Assembly (NCBI RefSeq): GCF_008298015.1
Contig: NZ_VTPX01000001.1
Location: forward strand, 248,001-312,000
Direction of reading: 5' to 3'
DNA: 64,000 bases
Source of the DNA: Salinicola corii
GTDB taxonomy: Bacteria; Pseudomonadota; Gammaproteobacteria; Pseudomonadales; Halomonadaceae
Every line of letters begins with the position of its first letter. Within the stretch, counting starts at the first letter, position 1. The translations under genes were made by a program, and so were the position numbers. Below the pieces are notes generated by a model. The model saw only the letters and a program-made list of their open reading frames with translations. It ran no database searches and was not told where the DNA came from. Below, one piece after another: positions 38,168 to 47,963 of the stretch.

Positions 38168-38513
38168 GTCGTCTCCAATGAACGATTGAGCGAACAAGCC
38201 TGTCGGTAACGAGACAAGCGAGCGGTGATTCAGGATAATGGCGCCGAGTGGAGGTGCGCGGCAATGGCGGTGAGCGCCGGGATCGACACCGCGAACGTTT
38301 TCGAGCGGCCCGAACCCATCGCCGCCGATGAATGTCCCATCGATTGGCCAGTTTACGCAAAGCCGAAGCGCGTTGCACAAGCCGTGTCGGCGGTTCGTAT
38401 CCTCGGGACGTGACGGCTAGCAGCGGTAAACTTCCCGGCAGCAAGTCCGATGGCCGGGATCGTCCGGCCCGAGCGCAGGGTCGGGCTGCGGCAGGAAGCC
38501 AAATCAGGAGTCG
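38168..38513. other. Divergent promoter region of pepA and lptF
   Basis: This 346-base gap separates the two divergent starts. Short frames inside it are not convincing. I see no clear palindrome or strong consensus promoter, though both genes must be transcribed from here. Confidence 0.5.
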
Positions 38514-39596
38514 ATGTTGATTGTATCCCGTTATTTGACACGCGAGATTCTGCTGACCATGTCGGCGGTGGCCGGCGTGCTGTTGCTGGTGATCATGGGC
38601 AGTCGCTTCATTCGCTACTTCACCGACGCGGCCCAGGGCGAACTGCCACTCAGTGCGCTGGGCACGCTGATGCTTTTCCACATGCCCAGCTTTCTCGAGC
38701 TGGTGCTGCCGCTGTCGTTCTTCCTCGCGATTCTGCTCGCCTACGGCCAGCTCTACCTGAACAGCGAGATCACCGTGCTGGTCGCCTGCGGCATCAGCCC
38801 AAACCGGCTGTTGCAGGTCACGCTGCTGCCGGCCGTGCTGATCGCGGTGCTGGTCGGGCTTTGCAGCCTGTGGCTGACACCGGCGGGTGCCGCCCACAAC
38901 GAGCGTCTGATCGACGAGCAGCAGAGTCAGCTCGATTTCTCGCTGCTGACACCCGGTCGATTCCAGGATTTCGGCAATGACCGCACCGCCTACACCCAGT
39001 CCCTCAGCGATGACCGGTCGCGCATGCAGAACGTCTTCATCAGCGAGCGCCAGACCGGTGGCAACGGGTCGCCGCAGCAGGTGGTGACGCGGGCCCAGAG
39101 TGGCTATCAGACCACCGATCCAGATACCGGCAGCCGCTACCTGGTACTCGAAAATGGTCAACGCTACAGCGTCGAGCCCGGCAGCCCGGTTGCGGAAAAG
39201 CTGGAGTTTGGTAGCTACGGCGTTCGATTGGCGACCGACGACACGGGAGAGGTCGATGTCGACAGCGAACTGATGAGCACGCCGGAACTGGTCGCCGACG
39301 GCGACGACGAGTCGATGGCGCAACTGCAGTGGCGCCTCTCGATGCCGTTGATGATTCCCATCCTGACCCTGCTGGCACTGCCGCTGTCGCGGGTCAATCC
39401 GCGCCAGGGGCGCTTCGCCAAGCTGCTGCCGGCGATCTTCCTGCACATCAGCTATCTCAGCCTGCTGCTGGCGGCCCAGGACGCGATCGCGCGGGGCAGT
39501 CTGCCGCCCGGCATCGGCATGTGGCCGATCCACTTGGTCTACTTGGCGCTGGGGTTGTTCCTGATCCGTCGCGACCAGACGCGGGGAGGCCGCTGA
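38514..39596 (+). CDS. lptF: LPS export ABC transporter permease LptF
   Basis: A 360-residue inner-membrane subunit of the LptB2FG transporter, which extracts lipopolysaccharide from the inner membrane. It has three N-terminal helices (MLIVSRYLTREILLTMSAVA and on), a large periplasmic beta-jellyroll domain (about 130-260) and three C-terminal helices. CAGGAG lies before the ATG. Its stop overlaps the lptG start by one base (TGATG), showing tight coupling. Confidence 0.95.
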   Translation: MLIVSRYLTREILLTMSAVAGVLLLVIMGSRFIRYFTDAAQGELPLSALGTLMLFHMPSFLELVLPLSFFLAILLAYGQLYLNSEITVLVACGISPNRLLQVTLLPAVLIAVLVGLCSLWLTPAGAAHNERLIDEQQSQLDFSLLTPGRFQDFGNDRTAYTQSLSDDRSRMQNVFISERQTGGNGSPQQVVTRAQSGYQTTDPDTGSRYLVLENGQRYSVEPGSPVAEKLEFGSYGVRLATDDTGEVDVDSELMSTPELVADGDDESMAQLQWRLSMPLMIPILTLLALPLSRVNPRQGRFAKLLPAIFLHISYLSLLLAAQDAIARGSLPPGIGMWPIHLVYLALGLFLIRRDQTRGGR

Positions 39597-40660
39597 TGTT
39601 GATCGATCGTCTCGACCGTTACATCGCCCGCAACGTGCTCGGCGCGATGCTGGTGGTTCAGGTCATGGTGCTGGGCCTGGACCTGGTGATCTCCTACATC
39701 AACGACCTGGGAGACGTCTCGGGTGGCTACACCGCCCTGGACGTGCTGCTCTATCTGATCATGCGGCTGCCCTGGCGCTTCTATGAATACGCCCCCGTCG
39801 CGGTGCTGATCGGCGCGCTGGTCGGCCTCGGCGGTATGGCTTCCAACAACGAACTGACGGTGATGCGTGCCTCGGGCCGTTCGCTGGGCCGCATTCTGCT
39901 GGGCGTGCTCAAGCCCCTGGTACTGGTGATCCTGATCACCATGGCGATAGGCGAGTTCGTCAGCCCGGCGACGGAGCAGCACGCCGAGGCGTGGCGGCTG
40001 GAGCAGTCGGAAGGCTCGGAAGCCGTGCTGTCGCACCGTGGCGGCTGGCAGCGGGAAGGGGACGACTTCTATCGGTTCGGCACCATTCGTGCCGACGATA
40101 CCCTGATCAACTTCACCCGGTACCACTTCGATGGGCAACGGCTGGTCGATGCCACCCAGGCTGCGCGAGCGGTGTGGGATGGCGACGCCTGGACGCTGGA
40201 AGATGTCAGGATCACCCATTTCGAAGAGGGCGCGACTCGCGCCGAGACGCTGCCCAGCGAGAGCTGGGACACGGCGCTGACTCCGGCGCAGTTGACCCGA
40301 CTGCTGCGCCCGCTGGACAGCCAGCCCATTACCAGCCTCTGGCGCTATGCCGACTATCTGCGAGCGCAGGGGCAGGAGGCCACGCAGCCACTGCTCTACT
40401 TCTGGCAGAAGAGCCTGCTGCCGGTGACGCTGGCCGGACTGGTGCTGCTGGCGGCCTCGTTCGTGTTCGGCCCGCTGCGTAGCGTGGCCGCGGGGACACG
40501 TATCTTCTATGGTGTGATCGTCGGCCTGACCTTCAAGTACCTGCAGGACCTGCTGGCGCCGGCGTCGGTGCTGTTCGGCTTCTCGCCCTCGCTGGCGGTG
40601 GTGGTGCCGACGGCGGCCTGCTATCTGCTGGGATTCTGGCTGTTGCGACGCACCGGCTGA
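39596..40660 (+). CDS. lptG: LPS export ABC transporter permease LptG
   Basis: A 354-residue partner of LptF with the same 3 + 3 helix layout around a periplasmic jellyroll. MLIDRLDRYIARNVLGAML opens the chain, and LGGMASNNELTVMRASG marks the coupling helix that contacts LptB. The ATG overlaps the lptF stop. The longer frame from 39329 lies inside lptF and is excluded. LptB and the Lpt bridge proteins are not encoded in this window. Confidence 0.95.
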   Translation: MLIDRLDRYIARNVLGAMLVVQVMVLGLDLVISYINDLGDVSGGYTALDVLLYLIMRLPWRFYEYAPVAVLIGALVGLGGMASNNELTVMRASGRSLGRILLGVLKPLVLVILITMAIGEFVSPATEQHAEAWRLEQSEGSEAVLSHRGGWQREGDDFYRFGTIRADDTLINFTRYHFDGQRLVDATQAARAVWDGDAWTLEDVRITHFEEGATRAETLPSESWDTALTPAQLTRLLRPLDSQPITSLWRYADYLRAQGQEATQPLLYFWQKSLLPVTLAGLVLLAASFVFGPLRSVAAGTRIFYGVIVGLTFKYLQDLLAPASVLFGFSPSLAVVVPTAACYLLGFWLLRRTG

Positions 40661-40715
40661 GAATCAGATCGTAGACAGGTTCCGACAGACATCATAAAAG
40701 TGGATCATCGAGATG

Positions 40716-40745
40716 CCGCGACCCGAAAGGGCGCGGCGTTCTTGC
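40716..40745 (+). terminator. Terminator after lptG
   Basis: GCCGCG and CGCGGC, with an inner CCC/GGG pair around GAAA and one bulged A, form a stable hairpin at 40716-40738, followed by GTTCTTG. Confidence 0.6.
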
Positions 40746-40806
40746 GTTAAGCCGGCCTCCACTAATGTCAGGCGAGATGATTTCGATTACGGGTTGAAAT
40801 TGCCTA

Positions 40807-40821
40807 TGCGAATCATTTACA
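40807..40821. promoter_or_regulatory. Fur-box-like site upstream of bfd
   Basis: TGCGAATCATTTACA matches the 7-1-7 Fur pattern TGATAAT-N-ATTATCA at 10 of 14 positions, keeping TG, AAT, ATT and CA. It lies about 30 bases before the bfd start. This agrees with iron control of the gene, but the match is partial. Confidence 0.5.
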
Positions 40822-40852
40822 TTTGCCATCACGTTACCAGTGAGGTTTGGCC

Positions 40853-41056
40853 GTGTACGTCTGTCTCTGTGTAGGGGTCACTGACCGCGATATCGAAAAT
40901 GCCGTCTCGAGTGGCGCCCGCAGCTGGCGTGAAGTTCGCGAGGCCACCGGTTGTGCCGGCCAGTGCGGCAAGTGCGCCTGCACCGGCAAGAGCGTCATGC
41001 GCGAGGCGATCAGCCAGGAAATGGCGATGGATCCAGACCTCGCCTACGCGGTCTGA
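40853..41056 (+). CDS. bfd: Bacterioferritin-associated ferredoxin
   Basis: A 67-residue [2Fe-2S] protein. The cluster cysteines are visible as CLC near the N-terminus and CAGQCGKC near residue 36. The chain starts with GTG at 40853 (VYVCLCVGVTDRDIENAV, GAGG upstream). Bfd reduces ferric iron stored in bacterioferritin so that it can be released, and is normally induced when iron is scarce. A Fur-like site upstream and a bacterioferritin gene downstream on the same strand support the role. Confidence 0.92.
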   Translation: MYVCLCVGVTDRDIENAVSSGARSWREVREATGCAGQCGKCACTGKSVMREAISQEMAMDPDLAYAV

Positions 41057-41358
41057 CCGCGCTTGCACCCTCCCGCGGCCACGGCTTCTACTTGATTTCG
41101 AACCGATTTCCACCTTCGCGTCGTGACGGCGACGGCCTTGCGATAGCGCGAGTCGTTATCAGCCGCGTTTCCATCTGCCAACGGCTTGCAGATGAGATAT
41201 TGTCGTAACCTACTGTAATGGTTGTAATTTCTGGATCGTATGGGTGATACTGCGGTCACTGGATCGATGCTGCCCGGCCGGGTGGTGTCGATCCGATGGG
41301 AGTGCGTGGCCACAACGTGCCTCCCCATCACCAGAGACACCATGAGGAGAACACGACA
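41057..41358 (+). promoter_or_regulatory. bfd-bfr intergenic region with candidate bfr promoter
   Basis: The 302-base gap holds no gene. A candidate promoter is TTGTCG (41200-41205), 17-base spacer, TGTAAT (41223-41228), about 130 bases before the bfr ATG. Separate transcription of bfr fits its usual opposite iron response from bfd. Confidence 0.4.
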
Positions 41359-41841
41359 ATGAAAGGCGACGCCAAGGTCATCACCTATCTCAACACCGTG
41401 CTCGGCAACGAGCTGGTCGCGATCAACCAGTACTTCCTGCACAGCAAGATGTACAAGGACTGGGGGCTCAGCGTGCTGGCGAAGTGGGAGTACGAAGAGT
41501 CCATCGAAGAGATGCAGCATGCCGACAAGCTGATCGAGCGCATCCTGTTCCTGGAAGGCATTCCTAACCTGCAGGACCTGGGCAAGCTCAATATCGGCGA
41601 GAACTGCCAGGAGATGCTCGAGAGCGATCTCAAGATCGAGCACAAGGCCCGCGCCGACCTGCAGGAAGCGATTCCCTACTGCGAATCCGTTCGCGATTAC
41701 GTCAGCCGCGACCTGTTCATCAAGATTCTCGACGACGAAGAAGAGCACATCGACAAGCTCGAGGCGGAGCTGGGCCTGATCGACAAGGTCGGCATCCAGA
41801 ACTATCTGCAGAAGCACATGTTCACGACCGACAAGGAGTGA
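41359..41841 (+). CDS. bfr: Bacterioferritin
   Basis: A 160-residue four-helix ferritin that stores iron as a 24-mer. [20 protein letters not shown] is a standard N-terminus. The ferroxidase ligands are in [23 protein letters not shown] and [18 protein letters not shown]. The heme-ligating methionine would be in [12 protein letters not shown] or near Met31 (HSKMYKDWG), so heme binding is likely. GAGGAGA lies before the ATG at 41359. A strong terminator follows, shared with the convergent purK. Confidence 0.95.
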   Translation: MKGDAKVITYLNTVLGNELVAINQYFLHSKMYKDWGLSVLAKWEYEESIEEMQHADKLIERILFLEGIPNLQDLGKLNIGENCQEMLESDLKIEHKARADLQEAIPYCESVRDYVSRDLFIKILDDEEEHIDKLEAELGLIDKVGIQNYLQKHMFTTDKE

Positions 41842-41874
41842 GGCGCGGCGCCTGACCAGGCGCACGCTTCAACC

Positions 41875-41916
41875 AAAAGCCCCGATGTCAGCTCGAGCTG
41901 ACACCGGGGCTTTTTT
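41875..41916. terminator. Bidirectional terminator between bfr and purK
   Basis: Two 19-base arms (41875-41893 and 41896-41914) are complementary with one mismatch, with AAAA on the left and TTTTTT on the right. It can terminate both converging genes. Confidence 0.93.
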
Positions 41917-41935
41917 CGTGAGGTCCGGGCGACGA

Positions 41936-43027
41936 TCAGCCGAGATCGTTGACCAGTAGCGTCTCGACCGCCTCGACGCGCGTCTCCAGTGTCTCGTCGT
42001 CCGCGGCCAGCACCGTGACATGACCGATCTTGCGGCCCGGCCGGGGCGCCTTGCCGTAGTCGTGCCAGCGGGTGCCGGGCAGGGCGAGCACGGCGTCGCG
42101 CTCGGGGAAGGCGCCGATCACGTTGAGCATCGCACACGGCGCCAGGCGGGCGGTCTCGCCCAGCGGCAGGCCGGCGACGGCGCGAACGTGATTCTCGAAC
42201 TGGCTGGTCACCGCGCCCTCGATGCTCCAGTGGCCGGAGTTGTGGACCCGGGGAGCGATCTCGTTGGCGAGCAGCCCGGCGGCGGTGACGAAGAACTCGA
42301 ACGCCATCACGCCGACATAATCGAGTTCGTTCATGACCCGGCTGGCGTAATCCTCCGCTTGCGCCTGCAGCGGGTGCGCGACCTGAGGCACCGAACGGTG
42401 CAGGATGCCCTGGCGATGCTCGTTGCGCACCACCGGCCAGTGGCGGATCTCGCCGTCGCGGCCGCGCACGGCAATCACCGAGATCTCGTGGTCGAAATCG
42501 ATGAAGCCCTCGAGGATCAACGGCACGCCGCCCAGCTCCTCGAAGGTGCCGGCGACGTCTTCCGATTCGCGCAGCACCTTCTGGCCCTTGCCGTCGTAGC
42601 CCATGGTCCGGGTCTTGATCACCACCGGCAGGCCGATCTCGGCCACCGCGGTATCGAGGTCGGCCTGGCTGTCGATCCGGGCAATGGGCGGCACGTCGAT
42701 ATCCAGCGAGCGGAACAGCGACTTCTCGAGCCAGCGATCCCTCGCTGTGGCCAGCGCCGAGGCGGGCGGATAGGCCGGGCGGCGTTCGGCCAGCCGCTCG
42801 ACGGCCTCGGCCGGCACGTTCTCGAATTCGAAGGTGATGGCGTCACAGGTGGCGGTCAGCGTGTTCAGCGCCTCCGGGTCCTGCCAGTCGGCCTGCAGGT
42901 GCTGGCCGTGGACAGCGGCACACGGCTCGCTGCCGGGATCGAGGAAGGTGAAGCGAATATCCAGTGGCGCGCCCGCTTGGGCGAGCATGCGGCCGAGCTG
43001 GCCGCCACCGACGATACCGATTCTCAT
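41936..43027 (-). CDS. purK: N5-carboxyaminoimidazole ribonucleotide synthase
   Basis: A 363-residue ATP-grasp enzyme of purine synthesis that carboxylates AIR with bicarbonate. The N-terminal Rossmann loop is [19 protein letters not shown], the ATP-grasp core contains [12 protein letters not shown], and the catalytic ARVHNSGH-like motif is seen as [13 protein letters not shown]. The ATG at 43027 overlaps the purE stop by four bases (ATGA), with AGGAGC upstream. Product passes to PurE, encoded just before it. Confidence 0.96.
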   Translation of the reverse strand: MRIGIVGGGQLGRMLAQAGAPLDIRFTFLDPGSEPCAAVHGQHLQADWQDPEALNTLTATCDAITFEFENVPAEAVERLAERRPAYPPASALATARDRWLEKSLFRSLDIDVPPIARIDSQADLDTAVAEIGLPVVIKTRTMGYDGKGQKVLRESEDVAGTFEELGGVPLILEGFIDFDHEISVIAVRGRDGEIRHWPVVRNEHRQGILHRSVPQVAHPLQAQAEDYASRVMNELDYVGVMAFEFFVTAAGLLANEIAPRVHNSGHWSIEGAVTSQFENHVRAVAGLPLGETARLAPCAMLNVIGAFPERDAVLALPGTRWHDYGKAPRPGRKIGHVTVLAADDETLETRVEAVETLLVNDLG

Positions 43028-43530
43028 GATGGCTCCTGATCTGCGGGTCGAGGATCGGGGTTGTCGAGCACCTGCTGCGTCTGTTCGGCGCGGAAGGCTT
43101 CCAGCGCCTCGCGGATGCGCTCGTCGTGGTTGGCCAGCATGGCGGCGGCGAGCAGGGCGGCGTTGATCGCCCCGGCACGGCCGATCGCCAGCGTCGCGGT
43201 GGGAATGCCGGCCGGCATCTGGACGATGGAGAGCAGCGAATCGACCCCGGAGAGCGTGCTCGACTTCACTGGCACGCCGAGTACCGGCAAGCGTGTCTTG
43301 GCGGCGCACATGCCCGGCAGGTGGGCCGCGCCACCGGCACCGGCGATGATCACTTCCAGGCCCCGGTCGGCAGCGGTCTCGGCGTATTCGAACAGCAGGT
43401 CCGGCGTGCGGTGGGCGGAGACCACCTTGGTTTCATGCTCGATACCCAGCTTTTCCAGGGTCTCGACGGTATGGCAGAGAGTCGACCAGTCCGACTTCGA
43501 ACCCATGATCACGCCGACGCGTACGCTCAT
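43024..43530 (-). CDS. purE: N5-carboxyaminoimidazole ribonucleotide mutase
   Basis: A 168-residue mutase that moves the carboxylate from N5-CAIR to give [18 protein letters not shown] opens the chain, followed by [15 protein letters not shown] and [14 protein letters not shown], all conserved in class I PurE. The ATG at 43530 follows GGGAGG. The longer open frame to 43905 has no resemblance. purE and purK form a two-gene operon. Confidence 0.97.
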   Translation of the reverse strand: MSVRVGVIMGSKSDWSTLCHTVETLEKLGIEHETKVVSAHRTPDLLFEYAETAADRGLEVIIAGAGGAAHLPGMCAAKTRLPVLGVPVKSSTLSGVDSLLSIVQMPAGIPTATLAIGRAGAINAALLAAAMLANHDERIREALEAFRAEQTQQVLDNPDPRPADQEPS

Positions 43531-43678
43531 GCTTCCTCCCGTGGGAAATGATTCGCCGGCCCTTGTTGTGGATACCACCGCGTGGATTGTCGGGCCGTCG
43601 CTTGGAAAGCGGCGCATTATACCCGTCCTGTCGTCGGACGGCGATGGCCACTCGGGCTCCGCAGGCCCCGTGGCCGGG

Positions 43679-43909
43679 TCAGCGGAACGCTTTCTCCAGC
43701 GCGAACCGTGACACCGGTTCGTCGCTGACGCTGACCTGCTCGCAGAACATGGCGAGCGGGCGCACCCACAGCCCATAGTCGCCGTAGAGCGCCCGGTAGA
43801 CCACCAGCCACTCCTCGGTCTCGCTGTGCTGGGCGACATCGAGTACCTCGTAGAGCTGGCCCTTGTAGTGACGATAGATGCCCGGTACCGGCTTGCGATG
43901 TTCACTCAT
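43679..43909 (-). CDS. DUF1653 family protein
   Basis: A 76-residue protein of the DUF1653 family. The signature is [20 protein letters not shown], then [20 protein letters not shown]. The fold is a small beta barrel of unknown role. The ATG at 43909 overlaps the end of tcdA by eight bases, so it is translated with it. The rest of the longer frame to 44014 lies inside tcdA. Confidence 0.87.
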   Translation of the reverse strand: MSEHRKPVPGIYRHYKGQLYEVLDVAQHSETEEWLVVYRALYGDYGLWVRPLAMFCEQVSVSDEPVSRFALEKAFR

Positions 43910-44834
43910 GGGAAATCTCCTGGGTGTCGACTGACGGTTCTGCCGATAGTCGGGGTGTCTCCATCGCCGCTGGCGTCTGCGAGGGTTCGTCCGAGCGCGC
44001 GGCCTTGGCGGCAAGCCGGGTCAGCACGCGCCCGGCCGCCACGAAGCCGAAGGTGCCGGTGACCACGCTGACCGCGCCGAAGCCGGCGGCGCAGTCGAGG
44101 CGCGTGGCCTGGCCCGGGGCCGGCTTCTGCAGGCAGACTTCGCCATCCTCGCCGGGGTAGACCAGTTGCTCGTCGGAATAGACGCACTCGACGCCGAAAC
44201 GGCGCTTGGGATTGCGCGAAAAGCCGAAGTCCCGGCGCAGCTTCGAGCGCACCTTGGCCAGCAGCGGGTCGTGTTCGGTGCGGGTGAGATCCGCCACCTG
44301 CACGCGGGTCGGGTCGCTCTGGCCGCCGGCGCCGCCGGTCACGGTGATCGGCAGCTTGCGGCGGTGGCAGTAGTGGATCAGCGCCGCCTTGGCGCCGACG
44401 TGATCGATGGCATCGATCACGTGATCGGCGTCGGCCGGAATCCGCTCGACCAGGTTGGTCGGCGTGACGAAGGCCGCGTCGGCATGAATCTCGATGCCGG
44501 GCCAGATCGCGCGGCAGCGCTCGGCCAGCACCTCCACCTTGGGCCTGCCGATCTGGCCGTCCAGGGCGTGAAGCTGGCGGTTGACGTTGGAGACGCAGAC
44601 ATCGTCGAGATCGATCAGCGTGAGCTTGCCGATGCCGGAACGCGCCAGCGCTTCCGCGCTCCAGCTGCCGACACCGCCCACGCCGATCACCACCACGTGG
44701 GCGCGACGAAAGGCGTTGGCCGCACGGGTACCGTAGAGACGCCGAATGCCGCCGAAACGGAAATCGTAGTCGTCACGCTCGCCGTCGTTGCCGGATTCGG
44801 GGGCGTCGTTGAAAGTCTTGGCGTCGTCGCTCAT
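43902..44834 (-). CDS. tcdA: tRNA threonylcarbamoyladenosine dehydratase
   Basis: A 310-residue E1-like enzyme (TcdA, formerly CsdL/YgdL) that cyclises t6A at position 37 of ANN-decoding tRNAs, using ATP. The adenylation motif [19 protein letters not shown] and the Asp in [17 protein letters not shown] are clear, and [13 protein letters not shown] follows. The C-terminus has the hydrophobic segment common in the family, with a variable tail. I chose the ATG at 44834; the ATG at 44858 is equally open and would overlap the upstream gene. Confidence 0.92.
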   Translation of the reverse strand: MSDDAKTFNDAPESGNDGERDDYDFRFGGIRRLYGTRAANAFRRAHVVVIGVGGVGSWSAEALARSGIGKLTLIDLDDVCVSNVNRQLHALDGQIGRPKVEVLAERCRAIWPGIEIHADAAFVTPTNLVERIPADADHVIDAIDHVGAKAALIHYCHRRKLPITVTGGAGGQSDPTRVQVADLTRTEHDPLLAKVRSKLRRDFGFSRNPKRRFGVECVYSDEQLVYPGEDGEVCLQKPAPGQATRLDCAAGFGAVSVVTGTFGFVAAGRVLTRLAAKAARSDEPSQTPAAMETPRLSAEPSVDTQEISHE

Positions 44835-44844
44835 GGGGTCTCGA

Positions 44845-45663
44845 TCATGAAAAGGCATCGCTCGGTTCGGCTGGCATCGTGCTCGCGCTGGGCGCCTGCC
44901 ATCGGGCGCCGTGTCGTGTCAGGTGCGCCTGCCAGCCGAACCGGGTGAGCAGGGCGGAAAACGGGGCGTCGGGTGCCGCTTCCAGCATCAGCTTACGGCC
45001 CTCGAACGGGTGCGTCAGCGTCAATTGTACGGCGGATAGCAGCAGGTGCGGGCAATCCAGATGATCGCGAAAGTAGCGGTTGTGAATGCCCTTGCCGTGC
45101 TTGGCGTCATTGATGATCGGGTGACCGCAGTGGGCCAGGTGGCGCCGAATCTGGTGGCGACGCCCCGTTTCCGGCCGCGCTTCCATCAGCGAGTAGCGTG
45201 CCTGCGGGTAGCGATCGATCGCCACCGGGATCTCCGCCGTCGCCAGCCGCCGAAAATGGGTCAGCGCCGCCTGCGCCGGCATTTCCGCCTTGGGCCGAAT
45301 GCCGTCCTCCTCGCGCAGCGGGGCGTCAATGCTGATCGCTTCCGGCCCCCAGCCGCGAACCACGGCCAGATAGCGCTTGGTCACGCGCTGCTCGGTGAAG
45401 GTGCGCGTCAGCGCCGCGGCCGCTTCGCTGTCCAGCGCGAACAGCAGCACGCCGCCGGTGGGGCGGTCCAGTCGATGAACCGGGTAGACGTGCTGACCGA
45501 TCTGGTCGCGCAGGGTCTGCATCACGAAGCGGGTCTCGCCACGAGCCAGCGCCGTGCGATGTACCAGCATCCCCGGCGGTTTGGCCACGGCGATCAGCCG
45601 CGCATCGCGGTAGATCACCGCCAGCGGCGCAGGGCGCGCGGTCGTGGCAAGCGTCGCGGTCAT
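44845..45663 (-). CDS. TruC-like RluA-family pseudouridine synthase
   Basis: A 272-residue pseudouridine synthase. The catalytic motif is HRLDRPTGGVLLFA near residue 85, with the family LMEARPETGRRHQIRRHLA near 185. It lacks an S4 domain, in line with TruC (tRNA position 65) and similar enzymes. TruC is the closest match in layout, but the exact uridine modified is inferred. The ATG at 45663 is the usual-length start; the frame continues to 45723. It precedes tcdA, another tRNA-modification gene. Confidence 0.85.
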   Translation of the reverse strand: MTATLATTARPAPLAVIYRDARLIAVAKPPGMLVHRTALARGETRFVMQTLRDQIGQHVYPVHRLDRPTGGVLLFALDSEAAAALTRTFTEQRVTKRYLAVVRGWGPEAISIDAPLREEDGIRPKAEMPAQAALTHFRRLATAEIPVAIDRYPQARYSLMEARPETGRRHQIRRHLAHCGHPIINDAKHGKGIHNRYFRDHLDCPHLLLSAVQLTLTHPFEGRKLMLEAAPDAPFSALLTRFGWQAHLTRHGARWQAPSASTMPAEPSDAFS

Positions 45664-45905
45664 GGAACGGGCTCGGAAAGCGAAATGGGTCGCTATTGTC
45701 GGGGCTGGGGCGGGGTATCTCAAGGGCCTGTCGCCCGCCTGGCCAAAGCAGGGGGCGTTGCGCCCGCCTCCCGAAGGGCGGATGTCGGCGGCGAGCGGTG
45801 CATGCTAGCCTCTGGGGCGACAAGTGAAATCATCCAGGGATCTGCGGCCGTGCCCGGTCCAATGTCTGACTTGAAGGCCTGACTTGAAGGGATGCGTATT
45901 GCGTC

Positions 45906-46634
45906 ATGAGTGATGACACCCAACCTCATCTGGTGGTGCTGACCGGCGCCGGCATCAGCGCCGAAAGCGGCCTCAGGACCTTTCGCGACGGCGACGGCCT
46001 GTGGGAAAACCATCGTGTCGAGGACGTGGCGACCCCCGAAGCCTGGGCGCGCGATCCGGAGACCGTGCTGCGCTTCTACGACGAGCGTCGCGAGCAGACC
46101 CGCCGGGCACGCCCGAACGCTGCGCACCTGGCGCTGGCCGAGCTCGAGGCGGCGGGGTTTCGGGTCAGCGTGGTCACCCAGAATATCGACGACCTGCACG
46201 AGCGCGCCGGTTCACGCCATGTGCTGCACCTGCACGGCGAGATCCGGCTGGCGCGATCGTCCGTCGATGCCAACCTGCGTTACCCGGTGGAAGAGGTCTC
46301 GGCCCGAGGTACCATCGCGATCGGCGATCTGTGCGACAAGGGCAGCCAGCTACGGCCCGACGTGGTCTGGTTCGGAGAGGCCGTGCCGCGCTACGCGGAA
46401 GCCTGTGACATCGTCCAGGAGGCCGACGCGCTGCTGGTCGTCGGCACGTCACTGGCGGTGATGCCGGCGGCACTGCTGCTGGAACAGGCGCCGCTGGAGG
46501 CGCCGTGCTGGCTGGTCGACCCCCACGCCCGCGACTTGGTGCCACCCGGCGTGAGTCCCGTCGCGGAACCGGCCAGCCGGGGCGTGCCGGCGCTGGTGGC
46601 GCGGTGGCGCGAGCAGGGCGGTTTCGACGGCTGA
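45906..46634 (+). CDS. cobB: Sir2-family NAD-dependent protein deacylase lacking the zinc cysteines
   Basis: A 242-residue sirtuin with the NAD-binding GAGISAESGLRTFRD at 14-28, TQNIDDLHERAG at 91-102 and the catalytic His110 in HLHGE. The two CxxC pairs that hold zinc in standard sirtuins are absent: only Cys143 remains in the stretch (GDLCDKGSQLRPDVVWFGEA). A zinc-free subset of bacterial sirtuins with this CxKGSQLRP pattern exists. Deacetylation or desuccinylation of lysines is expected. The symbol is by family resemblance only. Confidence 0.85.
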   Translation: MSDDTQPHLVVLTGAGISAESGLRTFRDGDGLWENHRVEDVATPEAWARDPETVLRFYDERREQTRRARPNAAHLALAELEAAGFRVSVVTQNIDDLHERAGSRHVLHLHGEIRLARSSVDANLRYPVEEVSARGTIAIGDLCDKGSQLRPDVVWFGEAVPRYAEACDIVQEADALLVVGTSLAVMPAALLLEQAPLEAPCWLVDPHARDLVPPGVSPVAEPASRGVPALVARWREQGGFDG

Positions 46635-46837
46635 AGGCCCCTCGGGCTTGCGCCCGGGGCGGGTATCCCCGGCGTCTGCCGCCTTTTGCCTATTTAGTCG
46701 CGGCTCGCGGTACGGCAAAATGGCTCGCCCTGTCGGTATCGGAGCCGCATCCGCCTTCGCATCGACCCCAACAGAGCCGCACGAGCGGCCCCGGCTTGCC
46801 CCATCGGCGAGCCATACCATCGCTAGGACACATCATC

Positions 46838-47791
46838 ATGTTTGAACGCATCAACCGGTTGTTCCCGGTCTGGGCCGTCTTGCTGGCCGTCATCGCTGCC
46901 TTCGAGCCGCAGCTGTTCGTCGGGCTGAAAGCGGATATCAAGACGCTGCTCGTGGTGATCATGTTCGCCATGGGGCTGACCCTGACCCGCGAGGACTTCG
47001 CCCGCGTGATCAAGGCGCCCAAGCCGATCGCCGTCGGCGTCGTCCTGCAGTTCCTGATCATGCCGGTTGCCGCGCTGCTGGTGTCGCGCGTGCTGGGCCT
47101 GAGCCCGGAGCTCACCACCGGGATGATTCTGGTCGGCGCGACGGCGGGGGGAACGTCTTCCAACGTGATGACTTGGCTAGCTGGCGGTCACGTGGCGCTG
47201 TCGGTCTCGATGACCATGGTTTCCACGGTGATTTCCGTGGTGGCGACGCCGTTTATCACCTGGCTGCTGGTCGGCCAGACCATCGACGTGCCGGTGCTGG
47301 GCATGCTGATGAGCATCGCGCAACTGGTGATCGCGCCGATTGCACTGGGAGTCATCGTCCACCATCTGCTGGGGGCGCGGATCCAGAAGATCGAATCGGC
47401 CCTGGCGACGCTGGCCATGGCCGCCATCGTGCTGATCATCGCCATCGTGGTCGCGCTCAACGCCGGCAACCTGGCGACCCTGGGGCCCATCGTGGCGATT
47501 GCCGTCATCGCTCACAACAGCATCGGGCTTGCCGGCGGCTACTGGCTGAGCCGCGCGCTGGGCTTCGATATTCGCACCGCGCGCACCATCGCCTTCGAGG
47601 TGGGCCTGCAGAATTCCGGGCTGGCGGTCACCCTCGCCAACCAGTTCTTCACCGCCGGCGCCGCGCTGCCGGGAGCGCTGTTCTCTGTCTGGCACAATGT
47701 CTCCGGCTCCGTGCTGGCGGGCTACTGGAAACAGCGCGGCGTTCCCTCCCACGGCGAAACGTCGAAAGCGAGCGAGAGCCTCGGCCGCTGA
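46838..47791 (+). CDS. Bile acid:sodium symporter (BASS) family transporter
   Basis: A 317-residue carrier with nine or ten transmembrane helices. Family landmarks are MGLTLTREDFARVIKAPKP near residue 45, GATAGGTSSNVMTWLAGG near 105 (the sodium-site loop) and EVGLQNSGLAVTLA near 255. BASS carriers move bile acids, pantoate, pyruvate or other carboxylates with sodium, and the substrate here is unknown. The ATG at 46838 follows AGGA. A repeat element begins one base after its stop codon. Confidence 0.9.
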   Translation: MFERINRLFPVWAVLLAVIAAFEPQLFVGLKADIKTLLVVIMFAMGLTLTREDFARVIKAPKPIAVGVVLQFLIMPVAALLVSRVLGLSPELTTGMILVGATAGGTSSNVMTWLAGGHVALSVSMTMVSTVISVVATPFITWLLVGQTIDVPVLGMLMSIAQLVIAPIALGVIVHHLLGARIQKIESALATLAMAAIVLIIAIVVALNAGNLATLGPIVAIAVIAHNSIGLAGGYWLSRALGFDIRTARTIAFEVGLQNSGLAVTLANQFFTAGAALPGALFSVWHNVSGSVLAGYWKQRGVPSHGETSKASESLGR

Positions 47792-47963
47792 GAGGGTGTT
47801 TACAAATTCGACGAGCGAAGGCAAGACAAGGCGAAATCGGTCGAAAAAAGGACCGGGCTGGCGTTCCAGTTTACATGTAGTAAATGAGTATTTTGACCGG
47901 GCTCGCGTACGAGGTCGATTTCAACGCCGTATTGCCGAGCGCAGGCATTTTGTAGACACCCTC
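47792..47963. repeat. MITE-like dispersed repeat, copy 2
   Basis: This 172-bp element starts GAGGGTGTTTAC (47792-47803) and ends GTAGACACCCTC (47952-47963), inverted repeats with one mismatch. It shares with the copy at 22200 the blocks CAAGGCGAAAT, TTTACA-N4-GTAAATGAGTATTT and TTTCAACGCCG-ATTG-CGAG-GCAG. The first base follows the BASS stop codon directly. No coding capacity is evident. Confidence 0.8.

Noticed and set aside
38058..39533. 491-residue minus-strand frame
   Set aside because: It is antisense to lptF; the true pepA frame starts at 38167 in another phase.
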